Assembly (NCBI RefSeq): GCF_014596475.1 | Contig: NZ_MECJ01000024.1 | Coordinates: 186,001-250,000 of the forward strand | Source of the DNA: Streptomyces sp. CBMA152 | GTDB lineage: Bacteria; Actinomycetota; Actinomycetes; Streptomycetales; Streptomycetaceae | DNA length: 64,000 nucleotides | Reading direction: 5' to 3' | Shown here: positions 16,965-26,140 of the stretch, one piece after another | Layout: each line of letters starts with the position of its first letter | Position numbering within the stretch: the first letter of the stretch is position 1 | Notes under the pieces: model-generated | Databases searched by the model: none | The model's input: only the letters and a program-made list of their open reading frames with translations | Told to the model about the DNA's origin: nothing | Position numbers and translations under genes: made by a program

Positions 16965-17795
16965 CTACAGGGGCGCCGCGTTGCGGGACGAGGGCGTGAA
17001 CGCCGAGATCCGGGTGTAGACGCCGGGGCTCTCGGCCTCGCCGCAGCCGCTGCCCCAGGACACGAGCCCGATGAGCCGCCCCCGGGAGATCAACGGCCCT
17101 CCGCTGTCGCCCTGGCAGGCGTCGTGGCCGCCCGCTGGATCGCCTGCGCAGAGCATGGTGGCCTCCTGGTACTCGCCCTCCGAGTTCCCCGGGTAGGCGC
17201 GCGCACAGACCCCGTCAGCAAGCACCTGGACCCGGGCCGCCCGCAGCCCGGAGGCATAACTGCCCCGGCCCGAGGTGTCCCCCCAGCCGTAGACGGTGGC
17301 CGGCGTGCCCACCGCGTACGCCCCGTCGCCCGGTCCGGCGAGCCCGATCACGTACGACTCGGGCAGCGCGGCGGCCAGCGTGAGCACCGCCAGGTCACCG
17401 GCGTTGGTGACCGGGTCGTACTTCGGGTTGACCCAGGTGTCCCGCACGGTGAGCTCCTTGCCGCCCTTGCCCCGCAGCTGGGTGCGGCCCGCGATCACCT
17501 TGAGGTCCCGCACCCCGTTCGCGCCGAGCACCTCCCGGCTGAGGCAGTGCGCGGCGGTGACCACTTTCGTGGGCGTCACCACCGCTCCCCCGCAGAACTG
17601 GCCCGCGCGCGTACGTCCGAACCGGTCACGGCTGGAGAGCGCGACGACGTACGGGCTGTCCTCGACGCGTACGGGCATGCCCCCGATGACGATGCTGTCG
17701 GCGGCCGCCGGGGCGGGCGCGGCCAGTGGCACGGCGGTCGCGGCCGCCGTCAGGGCCAGCGCTCCTCGCAGCGCTCGGGCGGTGGGACGTCGCAT
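16965..17795 (-). CDS. Secreted trypsin-like serine protease (S1 family)
   Basis: A 276-aa exported protease. The Sec signal peptide is residues 1-32 (basic start, hydrophobic core, cleavage near APAAADS). A short propeptide leads to IVIGG, the usual activation site. The catalytic triad is visible: His in VTAAHC, Asp in AGDLAVLTL and Ser in CQGDSGGP. Cysteines fit three disulfides. The residues around GDSGGP suggest Arg/Lys preference. GGAGAGC precedes ATG 17795. It lies beside hrdB but on its own, with terminators on each side. Confidence 0.93.
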   Translation of the reverse strand: MRRPTARALRGALALTAAATAVPLAAPAPAAADSIVIGGMPVRVEDSPYVVALSSRDRFGRTRAGQFCGGAVVTPTKVVTAAHCLSREVLGANGVRDLKVIAGRTQLRGKGGKELTVRDTWVNPKYDPVTNAGDLAVLTLAAALPESYVIGLAGPGDGAYAVGTPATVYGWGDTSGRGSYASGLRAARVQVLADGVCARAYPGNSEGEYQEATMLCAGDPAGGHDACQGDSGGPLISRGRLIGLVSWGSGCGEAESPGVYTRISAFTPSSRNAAPL

Positions 17796-17878
17796 ACGCT
17801 CTCCTGACTCCGGGTGAGACGGGCATACCTCAGAGTCAACGAGCTGATGACGCCCCGCACCCGCTCAGACACGCGCGA

Positions 17879-17906
17879 GGGCCCGGCTCCTGACGGAACC
17901 GGGCCC
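17879..17906 (-). terminator. hrdB terminator hairpin
   Basis: GGGCCCGGCTCC pairs with GGAACCGGGCCC (one mismatch) around a TGAC loop, 30 nt beyond the hrdB stop. Confidence 0.7.
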
Positions 17907-17935
17907 CAGTGGCGCAGAGATACGCGGCGTACGAC

Positions 17936-19480
17936 CTAGTCGAGGTAGTCGCGCAGCACCTGCGAACGCGACGGGTGGCGCAGCTTCGACATGGTCTTCG
18001 ACTCGATCTGACGGATGCGCTCACGCGTCACTCCGTAGACCTTGCCGATCTCGTCCAGCGTCTTCGGCTGACCGTCGGTGAGACCGAAGCGCATGGAGAC
18101 CACACCCGCCTCACGCTCGGACAGGGTGTCCAGGACCGAGTGCAGCTGCTCCTGGAGGAGCGTGAAGCTCACCGCGTCGGCCGGCACGACGGCCTCGGAG
18201 TCCTCGATGAGGTCACCGAACTCGCTGTCGCCGTCCTCACCCAGGGGGGTGTGCAGCGAGATGGGCTCGCGGCCGTACTTCTGGACCTCGATGACCTTCT
18301 CCGGGGTCATGTCGAGTTCCTTGGCCAGCTCCTCCGGGGTGGGCTCACGGCCCAGGTCCTGGAGCATCTGGCGCTGCACGCGCGCGAGCTTGTTGATGAC
18401 CTCGACCATGTGCACCGGGATACGGATGGTGCGGGCCTGGTCGGCCATGGCGCGGGTGATCGCCTGACGGATCCACCAGGTGGCGTACGTGGAGAACTTG
18501 TAGCCCTTGGTGTAGTCGAACTTCTCGACCGCGCGGATCAGACCGAGGTTGCCCTCCTGGATCAGGTCCAGGAAGAGCATGCCGCGGCCGGTGTAGCGCT
18601 TGGCCAGCGAGACCACCAGACGGAGGTTGGCCTCCAGCAGGTGGTTCTTGGCGCGGCGGCCGTCCTCGGCGATGATCTCCAGCTCGCGCTTGAGCTTGGG
18701 GGCGAGCTTGTCGGCGGCCGACAGCTTGTCCTCGGCGAACAGGCCGGCCTCGATGCGCTTGGCGAGCTCGACCTCCTGCTCGGCGTTGAGCAGCGGGACC
18801 TTGCCGATCTGCTTCAGGTAGTCCTTGACCGGGTCGGCGGTGGCACCGGCGACGGCGACCTGCTGAGCGGGAGCGTCGTCCTCGTCGTCGTCGGAGAGGA
18901 CGAAGCCCTTGTTCTCGCCCTCGGCCTCCTCTTCCTCACCCTTGCCGGGCGCGACGTCCTCAAGGAGCTCCTCGCCCTCAAGGGCCTCTTCGTCGCCCTT
19001 CTTGCCGGCGGTCTTCTTCGCGGCCGTCTTCTTGGCCACGGCCTTCTTGGCGACGGTCTTCTTCGCGACCGTCTTCTTGGCGGCGGCCTTGCGGGGCGCG
19101 TCGGCGTCGTCGGCCGATACGTCCACGGTCTCGGTCGCCGGGGCGGCGGTGGCCGCGACAGTCTTCGTCACGGTCGTCTTGGCCGCGACAGTCTTGGTGG
19201 CGGTGCGCTTCGCCGGGCTCTTCGCTGCGACGCTCTTCCGGGTGCGCTTGGGAGATTCCGCGGCACTGACCATCAGCGTCACACCCTCTTCCTCGAGGAT
19301 CTGGTTGAGGCTGCGCAGAACATTCTTCCACTGGGTTGGCGGAATCTGGTCGGCTTCGAAGGCCCGACGCACGTCATCGCCGGCGATCTGCCCATCAGCC
19401 TTTCCCCGCTCGATGAGCGCCATCACAGACTCTGACTCGGCGATCTCCGGCGGGAGCGTACGGGATGTGCTGGCCGACAC
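17936..19480 (-). CDS. hrdB: Principal RNA polymerase sigma factor HrdB
   Basis: The vegetative sigma-70, 514 aa from GTG 19480 (AGAGG 7 nt upstream). The N-terminal region 1.1 (TLPPEIAESESVMALIERG) is followed by a long Ala/Lys-rich low-complexity stretch with AKKTVAKK-type repeats typical of Streptomyces HrdB, then an acidic patch (SDDDEDDAPAQQ). Regions 2-4 are essentially identical to other HrdB proteins: DLIQEGNLGLIRAVEKF, the -10 recognition helix YATWWIRQAITRAMADQ, and region 4 TLDEIGKVYGVTRERIRQIE ending in RDYLD. The frame stays open upstream into non-coding sequence. whiH lies upstream on the same strand. Confidence 0.98.
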   Translation of the reverse strand: MSASTSRTLPPEIAESESVMALIERGKADGQIAGDDVRRAFEADQIPPTQWKNVLRSLNQILEEEGVTLMVSAAESPKRTRKSVAAKSPAKRTATKTVAAKTTVTKTVAATAAPATETVDVSADDADAPRKAAAKKTVAKKTVAKKAVAKKTAAKKTAGKKGDEEALEGEELLEDVAPGKGEEEEAEGENKGFVLSDDDEDDAPAQQVAVAGATADPVKDYLKQIGKVPLLNAEQEVELAKRIEAGLFAEDKLSAADKLAPKLKRELEIIAEDGRRAKNHLLEANLRLVVSLAKRYTGRGMLFLDLIQEGNLGLIRAVEKFDYTKGYKFSTYATWWIRQAITRAMADQARTIRIPVHMVEVINKLARVQRQMLQDLGREPTPEELAKELDMTPEKVIEVQKYGREPISLHTPLGEDGDSEFGDLIEDSEAVVPADAVSFTLLQEQLHSVLDTLSEREAGVVSMRFGLTDGQPKTLDEIGKVYGVTRERIRQIESKTMSKLRHPSRSQVLRDYLD

Positions 19481-19849
19481 GAACAACCTCTCGGAACGAT
19501 GGAAAACGGCTTCCGGCCCCGCCCATGATCGGGCCGGAGCCGACGACCGTCGGCTGGGGATTGTGCCGACGGCGCGGGCTGAACCTCGGAGCTGCACAGC
19601 GCCGCGAGCGGTCGCTGTATTCCTTCCTCGGCTGTTACCTCTTAGGTCATCGCACGGTTTCGAAGAGTGTTACGCCCAATCTACGTGGCCCGAGTCACAC
19701 CTCATTCGCGACATAGCAGACCACATAGGGACAAAGTGCCCGCAATCGCGTCGCCGGACCCCCCGAGGCCCGGCGACACGCGCTTCCTTCCTTCACGGCG
19801 GTACGGGACCTGGTGGTGCGAACCCATACCCCGCCCACGCTCCGCGCCG
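19481..19849 (-). promoter_or_regulatory. hrdB upstream region
   Basis: 369 nt between whiH and hrdB. A hairpin at 19750-19777 (GTCGCCGG with CCGGCGAC) probably ends whiH transcription. The remaining ~270 nt should hold the hrdB promoters. I looked for a SigR-type GGAAT-N18-GTT site and found only the GGAAT half convincingly, so I do not assign a -35/-10 pair. Confidence 0.4.
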
Positions 19850-20737
19850 TCAGTGCTCGCGCGGGGCGGGGACGACGCGCTCCACCTCTGGGTGGACGGT
19901 GAGCAGCTGCCGCATGGCCGTCTCCGCCGCCACGCCGTCGGCGCCCGCCAGCGCGTCCACGATCCGGGCGTGGTGGGTGAGCGCGACCTCGGAGGGGCGG
20001 TCACAGCCGGTGACCGGGCCTCCGGAGACCTGGAGGGCGGCGCCGACGATGCCGGAGAGGTGCTCCAGCATGCGGTTGCCCGCGGCCTGGATCAGCAGGG
20101 AGTGGAACTCGGCGTCGGCCCGCGAGAAGGTGATCACATCGCCCTGGCCGAGCGAGTGGCCCATGATCTCCACCATGTCGCCGAGGCGCTGCTGGATGTC
20201 GTCCCGGCCGTGGCCCGCCGCGAGCCGGGCGGCCAGCGGCTCGATCGTCCAGCGCAGCTCGCTGAGCTCGCGGCGCTGGTCGTCGCGCTGCGGCCCGAAG
20301 GCCCGCCACTCGATGATGTCGGGGTCCAGCAGGTTCCAGTCGCTGACCGGGCGGACCCGGGTGCCGACGTTGGGGCGGGCGCTGACCAGGCCCTTGGCCT
20401 CCAGGACGCGCAGCGACTCGCGGACGACGGTCCGGGAGACCTCGAAGCGCTGGCCGATCTCCTCGGGGACCAGCGGGCGGTCGGCGCCGAGATCGCCGGA
20501 GACGATCATCTGGCCGAGCTGCTGGACGAGTTGGCCGTGCAGCCCTCTGCCGCGGCTGCCCGCCGCGCGGCGGCCCACCCGGCCGAGGTCGGCCTCGGGC
20601 CCGTCCCACGCGGGGAGGGCCACGCGGTCGGCGCCGCGCGCCTCCGCGTAGGGGTAGCGGTCGAGTTCGCCCGGTCCTGCGAGGCCGTTGTCGGCGGCGC
20701 GGGCGGTGGTCATCATGGTGTGCGCAAGGGTACTCAC
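19850..20737 (-). CDS. whiH: Sporulation regulator WhiH (GntR/FadR family)
   Basis: A 295-aa transcription factor needed in Streptomyces for sporulation septation in aerial hyphae. After about 75 poorly conserved residues the GntR winged helix reads GLHGQLVQQLGQMIVSGDLG, then EIGQRFEVSRTVVRESLRVLEAKGL. A FadR-type (FCD) ligand-binding domain follows, with likely metal ligands in DAEFH and in LTHHARIVDAL. Identification rests on length, the sequence and its place immediately upstream of hrdB, as in S. coelicolor. GTG 20737 has AAAGGA very close (3 nt). An internal ATG (20715) is the alternative. Confidence 0.93.
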   Translation of the reverse strand: MSTLAHTMMTTARAADNGLAGPGELDRYPYAEARGADRVALPAWDGPEADLGRVGRRAAGSRGRGLHGQLVQQLGQMIVSGDLGADRPLVPEEIGQRFEVSRTVVRESLRVLEAKGLVSARPNVGTRVRPVSDWNLLDPDIIEWRAFGPQRDDQRRELSELRWTIEPLAARLAAGHGRDDIQQRLGDMVEIMGHSLGQGDVITFSRADAEFHSLLIQAAGNRMLEHLSGIVGAALQVSGGPVTGCDRPSEVALTHHARIVDALAGADGVAAETAMRQLLTVHPEVERVVPAPREH

Positions 20738-20829
20738 GCATCCTTTGTCGGCGGGACTCCCACGGCCCTTGAGGTCTTTGGTGAAAAGCACACGAAAGGG
20801 TGATCTCCGGACCCCTCGCAATTGACGCT

Positions 20830-20837
20830 TTATCGGA
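20830..20837 (-). promoter_or_regulatory. Candidate sigma-WhiG -10 element upstream of whiH
   Basis: Read on the minus strand, TCCGATAA lies about 93 nt before the whiH start. It matches the core of the WhiG -10 consensus (GCCGATAA). The expected TAAA -35 box is not obvious 15-16 nt upstream (the stretch reads TGGGAATG), so only half the promoter is supported. whiH is known to depend on WhiG in S. coelicolor. Confidence 0.4.
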
Positions 20838-20897
20838 AAGAAGCGGGCATTCCCAGGGGAGTTGTGGCCGGGCCCGTGCGCCGGGGTCGCAGCGCGG

Positions 20898-22703
20898 TCA
20901 CCAACGGGCCCTGCCGCGAAGGCCGGTGAACACATAGGCGCAGAGCAGTACCGCCAGCGACAGCGCGAGCGCCGCGCCCTGGGGCCTGGCGAGCAGGTGC
21001 AGCGCGGTCGTGAGCCAGCCGTCCAGCTCGTGCGGCCAGCGCAGCCAGGCCACCTCCCGCAGCCGCGCGGGCAACCCGGCGACCGAGCGCGCGTGCGGAC
21101 TCGACAACGCCTTCTGTACGAGCGGTACGACGAGTACGGGCACCGCCAGGACGGCCGCGAGCCCGGCCGTGGTGGCCCGGAAGATGCCGGCCGCGAGCAG
21201 CCCCGCCCAGGCGCAGCCGACGGTCAGCCCGGCCCAACTCGCCGCGAGCGTCGGCCAGTCCGGTGGGATCCGCGCCAAGTCGTGCCCGTACACCAGCCGC
21301 AGGGCCTGCCCGTCCAGTACGACCGTGAGCGCGGCGAGCAGCAGCGCGGCGGCGGCCGACACGGCGAGCTTGGCGAGCAGCAGCCCGAGTCTGCGCGGCA
21401 CGGTGCCGCGGTCGGCGGCGAGCGCGGGGTAGCGGTACTCCTCGCCGAAGGCGAGCGCGCCGAGGACGCCCGCACCGAACGCCGCCGGTGGCAGCGGCAG
21501 CAGCCCGGGCCAGGCGGCGGCCAGGTGCGGCAGCGGGGTGCGCCCGCCGCGCCCGAGCAGTACTGCGAGCACGACCGACCCGACGAGCACGGCGGCGCCC
21601 AGCAGATACGTGGTGCGGACGCCGAGGAGTCGGCGGAGTTCATAGCGGAGCGGACGCAGGGGGGTGCGGGGGCGGGTGGGGGTGATGTGGGGGCGCGAAG
21701 TGCTTGGCGGTGCCGGGAGGTTCGTGGGTGCGCTGTAACCGTTGAGCGTATCTGTCACGGGGAGGGCGCTGGTCGCTTCGCCCGGCGGGCTCGGGGGCTC
21801 TGCCGGGCGGGGCGCCGGTGGTGGGGGCGGGTTCGTTTCGCCGAACTCCTCGGTCAGGCGGTGGACGAGGACGCCGTTGCGGAAGGCCGTCTCGCCCACC
21901 TCGGCGCAGGTGGTGCCGTAGACGGACAGATGGGCGCCGTCCTCGGCGACCACCTCGACCGAGCGGCGGGCGGCCCTGGCCTCGCGGCTGACGAGGGCGC
22001 CGAGGCGGGCCGCGTGCGGGGTGGCGACGGCCACGCGCGGGCGCAGCCGGGTGCGGGCGAAGGCGACGGCGTCCTGGTCCGCGACCAGGCGGCCACCGTC
22101 GACGGTGACCACGCGGTCGGCCACCCGGGCCGCCTCCTTGGGGTCGGAGAAGGTGCACAGCACAGTGCCGCCGTGGTCGGCGTGGCCGCGCAGCAGTCCG
22201 TACAGCCAGCTGTTGTCGCGCGGCGAAAGGTCCTCGGCGGGCTCGTCGAGGACGAGGGTGTGCGGGTCGCCGAGGAGGGCCGCGGCGAGCCCGAGTCTGC
22301 GGTCCATGCCGAGCGAGAGGGTGCCAAGGCGTTGGTCGCCGAGGCCGTCGAGGCCGACGACGTGCAGCATTTCCTCGGCCCTGGTCACCGGGACCCCGGC
22401 GACCGCGCACATGAGGCGCAGCTGGCCCCGGACCGTACGGGCCGGGTGGCCCGGCACATCGCCGAGCAGGGTGCCGACCTCGCGGGCCGGGTGGGCGACC
22501 CGGTGCAGGGGTCGGCCCCGGAAGTAGGTGACGCCCCGGCCGGGTTCGAGCTCCAGCATCAGGCGCAGGGCCATCGTCTTGCCCGAGCCGGGGGCGCCGA
22601 GCAGGGCGGTGATCCGGCCCGGCAGGGCCTCGAAGGTCAGGTCGTCCACCTCGGGCGGACGGTCGCGGCGGGGGGCACTGGTGAGTCCGATGGCCTGGAG
22701 CAT
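20898..22703 (-). CDS. ABC transporter with fused ATPase and membrane domains
   Basis: A 601-aa single-chain ABC protein. Residues of about 1-225 are the ATPase, with Walker A GAPGSGKT, Walker B TLVLDEPAEDLS and a degenerate signature LSLGMDRR in place of LSGGQ. A middle region (225-300) has no clear fold. Residues 300-360 are a Pro/Ser-rich linker. The rest has about six membrane helices (for example TYLLGAAVLVGSVVLAVLLG). ATG 22703 is chosen because the protein then starts MLQAIGL. A similar gene lies next to whiH in other Streptomyces. The direction is probably export, substrate unknown. Confidence 0.85.
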   Translation of the reverse strand: MLQAIGLTSAPRRDRPPEVDDLTFEALPGRITALLGAPGSGKTMALRLMLELEPGRGVTYFRGRPLHRVAHPAREVGTLLGDVPGHPARTVRGQLRLMCAVAGVPVTRAEEMLHVVGLDGLGDQRLGTLSLGMDRRLGLAAALLGDPHTLVLDEPAEDLSPRDNSWLYGLLRGHADHGGTVLCTFSDPKEAARVADRVVTVDGGRLVADQDAVAFARTRLRPRVAVATPHAARLGALVSREARAARRSVEVVAEDGAHLSVYGTTCAEVGETAFRNGVLVHRLTEEFGETNPPPPPAPRPAEPPSPPGEATSALPVTDTLNGYSAPTNLPAPPSTSRPHITPTRPRTPLRPLRYELRRLLGVRTTYLLGAAVLVGSVVLAVLLGRGGRTPLPHLAAAWPGLLPLPPAAFGAGVLGALAFGEEYRYPALAADRGTVPRRLGLLLAKLAVSAAAALLLAALTVVLDGQALRLVYGHDLARIPPDWPTLAASWAGLTVGCAWAGLLAAGIFRATTAGLAAVLAVPVLVVPLVQKALSSPHARSVAGLPARLREVAWLRWPHELDGWLTTALHLLARPQGAALALSLAVLLCAYVFTGLRGRARW

Positions 22704-22962
22704 CGCTTCTCTCGCGGGGGTGAGACCGCTCGACGGCACGGCGGGAGGGCGGGTACCGGAGTAACATAACGCGACATTTCAGACTTTTCATGCAAACGGG
22801 ACCGTGGTGAGCGGGTGTCAGCACGCCGGGTGCACCCACCGCACGCTCAGCGGCGTCCGTCCGGCCCGGCGGCAGCAGCACGAAGCCCGCGCTATCCCGC
22901 CCCCGCCGGTCCCGGCAGCACCACGAACCGGGCTGCCCCGCCCCCCGCCCGCAGAGCCCGGC

Positions 22963-23733
22963 TCAGACCTCCGGCCGCAGCATCGGCGGGTTCAGGAGCG
23001 TCGCTCCGCCCGCGCGGAAGAGCTGGGCCGGGCGGCCGCCCTGGCGGGTGGTGGTGCCGCCCGCCGGCACCAGGAAGCCCGGCGTGCCGGTCACCTTGCG
23101 GTGGAAGTTGCGCGGGTCGAGGGCCACGCCCCACACCGCCTCGTACACCCGGCGCAGCTCCCCCACGGTGAACTCGGCGGGGCAGAACGCCGTGGCCAGC
23201 GACGAGTACTCGATCTTGGACCGGGCCCGCTCCACGCCGTCCGCGAGGATCTGGGCGTGGTCGAAGGCGAGCGGCGCGGGCTGTTCGTCCTCGCGGCCGA
23301 AGCCGCCGTCCTGGCTCAGCAGGTCCTCCACCGGTGCCCAGCGGGCGCTGTGCGCGTCGCCGCCCGCGCGGGGGGCCGGCAGATCGGGTGCGAGCGCCAG
23401 GTGCGCCACGCTGACCACCCGCATGCGGGGGTCGCGCCGGGGATCTCCATACGTGGCCAGCTGCTCCAGGTGGGCGCCGTTGCCCGGCGCCGGAGCCGGG
23501 CCCGCCGGGTCCTGGGCGCACAGCCCGGTCTCCTCGCTCAGCTCGCGGGCCGCCGCAGCCGACAGATCCTCATCGCCCCGGACGAATCCGCCGGGCAGCG
23601 CCCACCGCCCCTGGAACGGCGGCTCACCCCGGCGCACGACCAGCGCGCACAGCGCATGGCGGCGCACGGTGAGCACGACCAGGTCGACGGTCACGGCGAA
23701 GGGCGGGAAGGCCGACGGGTCGTAGGGAGACAT
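22963..23733 (-). CDS. NUDIX hydrolase with C-terminal winged helix (NrtR-like)
   Basis: A 256-aa protein from ATG 23733. A NUDIX domain (1-150) keeps the full catalytic box: GGFVRGDED followed by RELSEETGL (Gx5E...REx2EExG). A winged helix-turn-helix covers about 165-245 (CPAEFTVGELRRVYEAVWG, NFHRKV). This is the layout of NrtR-type regulators, where the NUDIX fold senses ADP-ribose, although a complete box suggests it may still hydrolyse a nucleoside diphosphate derivative. The frame remains open 60 codons upstream, but these look non-coding and homologues start MSPYDPSAFPPF. AAGGAG lies 17 nt upstream inside a palindrome. Confidence 0.87.
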   Translation of the reverse strand: MSPYDPSAFPPFAVTVDLVVLTVRRHALCALVVRRGEPPFQGRWALPGGFVRGDEDLSAAAARELSEETGLCAQDPAGPAPAPGNGAHLEQLATYGDPRRDPRMRVVSVAHLALAPDLPAPRAGGDAHSARWAPVEDLLSQDGGFGREDEQPAPLAFDHAQILADGVERARSKIEYSSLATAFCPAEFTVGELRRVYEAVWGVALDPRNFHRKVTGTPGFLVPAGGTTTRQGGRPAQLFRAGGATLLNPPMLRPEV

Positions 23734-23740
23734 GAAGCGA

Positions 23741-23762
23741 TCATAGTCGTCTCCTTGACGAT
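23741..23762. promoter_or_regulatory. Candidate operator over the NUDIX gene leader
   Basis: On the plus strand TCGTC and GACGA face each other across TCCTT (extended ATAGTCGTC ... GACGATAA). On the minus strand the centre of this inverted repeat is the AAGGAG ribosome site of the NUDIX-regulator gene. Binding here would block its own expression. Confidence 0.4.
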
Positions 23763-23918
23763 AAACACGCCCTCGGACGCCTCTGGCCGTAACGCCTTCA
23801 CCGGTCATCCCACGCCTCCCACCCATGACGCCTCGCGCGAAGGTCCTGCCGTCGTCCGCCGCGTCGCTCACCAGGACGTCCTCCTCGGCCTCGGCACCGG
23901 ATTCACTCAGCACTGCGT

Positions 23919-26012
23919 TCAGCCTCCCAACTGCAGCCGGGCGGCGGCCTGCTCGACCATGCCGACGCCGAGCCTGCTGACCCGTACGGCGAAGGGCTCC
24001 CCCGCCACGCTCAGCCCCGAAAGCCGCACCGCGCCGAGCGGGGCGGATCGCACGGGAGCCAGCGCGACCGTGCCCGCCGGGGCGTCCGGGCGGATCCCGG
24101 CGAGCGCGGTGAGCAACTGGACCACCGAGGCCGCCGCCACCGCAGCCGGGCGGCAGGCGGCCGGGTGCGGCAGCGGGGCGCTGTCGGCGGTGCGCTGCTC
24201 CCCCGCGTACATCTCGGGAAGGCGGTAGCCGAACGTCTCGGCCGCGTCCAGGACCCCGCGCAGCAGCGCGCTCGCCTCCTTCTCGTACCCCGCGGCCGCC
24301 AGGCCCGTGACCGCGACGGCCGTGTCATACACCCGCACCGCGCCCGCCCGGTGGCCGAACGGGTTGTACCCCGGTTCCTTGGCGCCGAGCCCGCGCAGGC
24401 CCCACCCCGAGTCCATGACCGGGCTGCCGAGCAGTCTCGCCAGCTGTTCCGTCTGCACCTTGTCGAGCAGCCCGGGTGCGAGCCGGCCCGCGCCGAGGAG
24501 GCCGGTGTCCAGGAGGTGGGCGGCGCCCGCGCCGAGCGGCGGGACCAGGCGGCCGTCGGCGGTACGGGCGGCGGCCGGGCGCCCGCCCGCGAGGTCCTCG
24601 ATCCAGAACTCCTCCCGGAACCGCTCCCGCAGCGCCGCCGCCCACCCGGCGCACTCCTGGGCCCCCGGGCGGCCGCACTCGCGCAGCAGCTCCGCCCCCA
24701 GTACGGCGGCGCGGTGCGCGTGGGCCTGGGTCTCGGCGCGCACCAGACCCACCGCCGGGCCCGGCTCGACCAGATATCCACCGCCCGCGCTGGTACGCAG
24801 CCAGCGCAGACAGCGCTCCGCCACCGGCAGCAGCTCCGCCACGTCGGACTCGGGCAGCCCCCAGCGCCGCGCCTCCGCGAGCACCACGGGAAACGCCAGG
24901 GTCGCCTCCACCCCGGTGCAGCTGGGCGGCAGATGCGGCCCCGCGTCCCGGACCGGACCGGGCAGCGGGCCCAACTCCCGCCCTGTGTCCGGCAGTTGTG
25001 TACGAGCCACCGCGCGCAGGGTCGCCGCCGCGAGCCGGGTGGTCAGCGGCAGCGCCATCCGCGCGGCCCACAACGCCTCCGCCGGGGCCGGTCCGGTGCG
25101 CCAGGGCACTCCCGCCGCCGCGTACACATCCGCCGGGTGCGCCGGGTCGCGCACCAGGAGCGCCCGCAGGTCGTCGAGGCCGCTCTGGAACAGCGGCGCG
25201 ACCCTGGGGTCGTCGCCCTCCGCCTCGGCGAGCGGCAGCGCTTGGCCCGCGGCCTGGCCCGGCGACCTGACCGGGCGGTCCGCGCGGTCGCTTCGGATGT
25301 GCAGCTCGATCGTGTACGAGCCGCCCGGGGGCAGCTCCACGTCCCAGCGCAGCACGCCCGCCGAGGCCAGCGCGTCGGCCGGGGGCGGCTGGGCGCTCAC
25401 CACCGCGTGCGCGCCGGGGCCCGTCCAGCGCATCCCCGAGTCATGGACGCTGCCCGGCAGTTCGGGCCCGGCCCGGCCCGCCGCGACCGCGCCCAGCTCG
25501 GCGAGGTCGGTGCCGAGCGCGATCTCCACGGGCAGCCGCAGCGGGCGGGGCGACGCGCTGCGCAGGGTGATCCGCTCGCTGCCGTCGGCCCGGCGCACCC
25601 GTTCGATGGCGATCTCGGGGTCGGGGCCGCTGTCGGAGGGGGTGCGGACCACGGCGCTGAAGCGGGCGCGGTCGGCCGATATCGGTCGGCCCTGGAGCGC
25701 GATCGGCTCGCGCCCGGCCACCTTCAACTGGCAGCGCGCCAGCAGCCGTCGGCCGTTCTGGTAGAAGCCCTCCAGGCCGTGCCCGGTGAGCTGGCCGTGC
25801 TCGGCCGAGACGACCAGGCCGGGCAGGGCGACCGAGATCAGGGCCGAGTGCACCGGCGGAAGTTCGCCGTGGCCGGGGCCACCGCCGGGACCGCCGCCGA
25901 TCCGCCGGGCGTCGGGGAGGCCGGGCGCGGGCACCTGCCGTCGCGCCGGTCCCGGCGCCGTGGACACCGGGCCGCCCGGGGCGGGGGCCCGGGGCGGGAC
26001 TTTGAACGCCAT
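23919..26012 (-). CDS. Glycogen debranching N-terminal domain protein
   Basis: A 697-aa protein of the amylo-alpha-1,6-glucosidase-like family. ATG 26012 (MAFKVPPRAPAP) has GGAAGG 6 nt upstream. After a Pro/Gly-rich leader, residues of about 55-270 are the N-terminal beta domain (VVSAEHGQLTGHGLEGFYQNGRRLLARCQL). The remainder is an alpha/alpha toroid like GH63/GH15 (MDSGWGLRGLGAKEPGYNPFGHRAGAVRVYDTA). In the family an acidic residue in the toroid is catalytic, but I cannot point to it with certainty. It may act on glycogen or trehalose-derived glucans. There is no signal peptide. Confidence 0.8.
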   Translation of the reverse strand: MAFKVPPRAPAPGGPVSTAPGPARRQVPAPGLPDARRIGGGPGGGPGHGELPPVHSALISVALPGLVVSAEHGQLTGHGLEGFYQNGRRLLARCQLKVAGREPIALQGRPISADRARFSAVVRTPSDSGPDPEIAIERVRRADGSERITLRSASPRPLRLPVEIALGTDLAELGAVAAGRAGPELPGSVHDSGMRWTGPGAHAVVSAQPPPADALASAGVLRWDVELPPGGSYTIELHIRSDRADRPVRSPGQAAGQALPLAEAEGDDPRVAPLFQSGLDDLRALLVRDPAHPADVYAAAGVPWRTGPAPAEALWAARMALPLTTRLAAATLRAVARTQLPDTGRELGPLPGPVRDAGPHLPPSCTGVEATLAFPVVLAEARRWGLPESDVAELLPVAERCLRWLRTSAGGGYLVEPGPAVGLVRAETQAHAHRAAVLGAELLRECGRPGAQECAGWAAALRERFREEFWIEDLAGGRPAAARTADGRLVPPLGAGAAHLLDTGLLGAGRLAPGLLDKVQTEQLARLLGSPVMDSGWGLRGLGAKEPGYNPFGHRAGAVRVYDTAVAVTGLAAAGYEKEASALLRGVLDAAETFGYRLPEMYAGEQRTADSAPLPHPAACRPAAVAAASVVQLLTALAGIRPDAPAGTVALAPVRSAPLGAVRLSGLSVAGEPFAVRVSRLGVGMVEQAAARLQLGG

Positions 26013-26140
26013 ACGCTGCCTTCCGGGCACTCGGGCCACATCCGTCCGTCGAGCGGACGGCCCTGGTGCGCCGTCCCACCGGTGAACGCGGCGGGCCGTA
26101 CGCGGGTCACGGAGCGACACGCCGTGGCATGGACCCGGTT

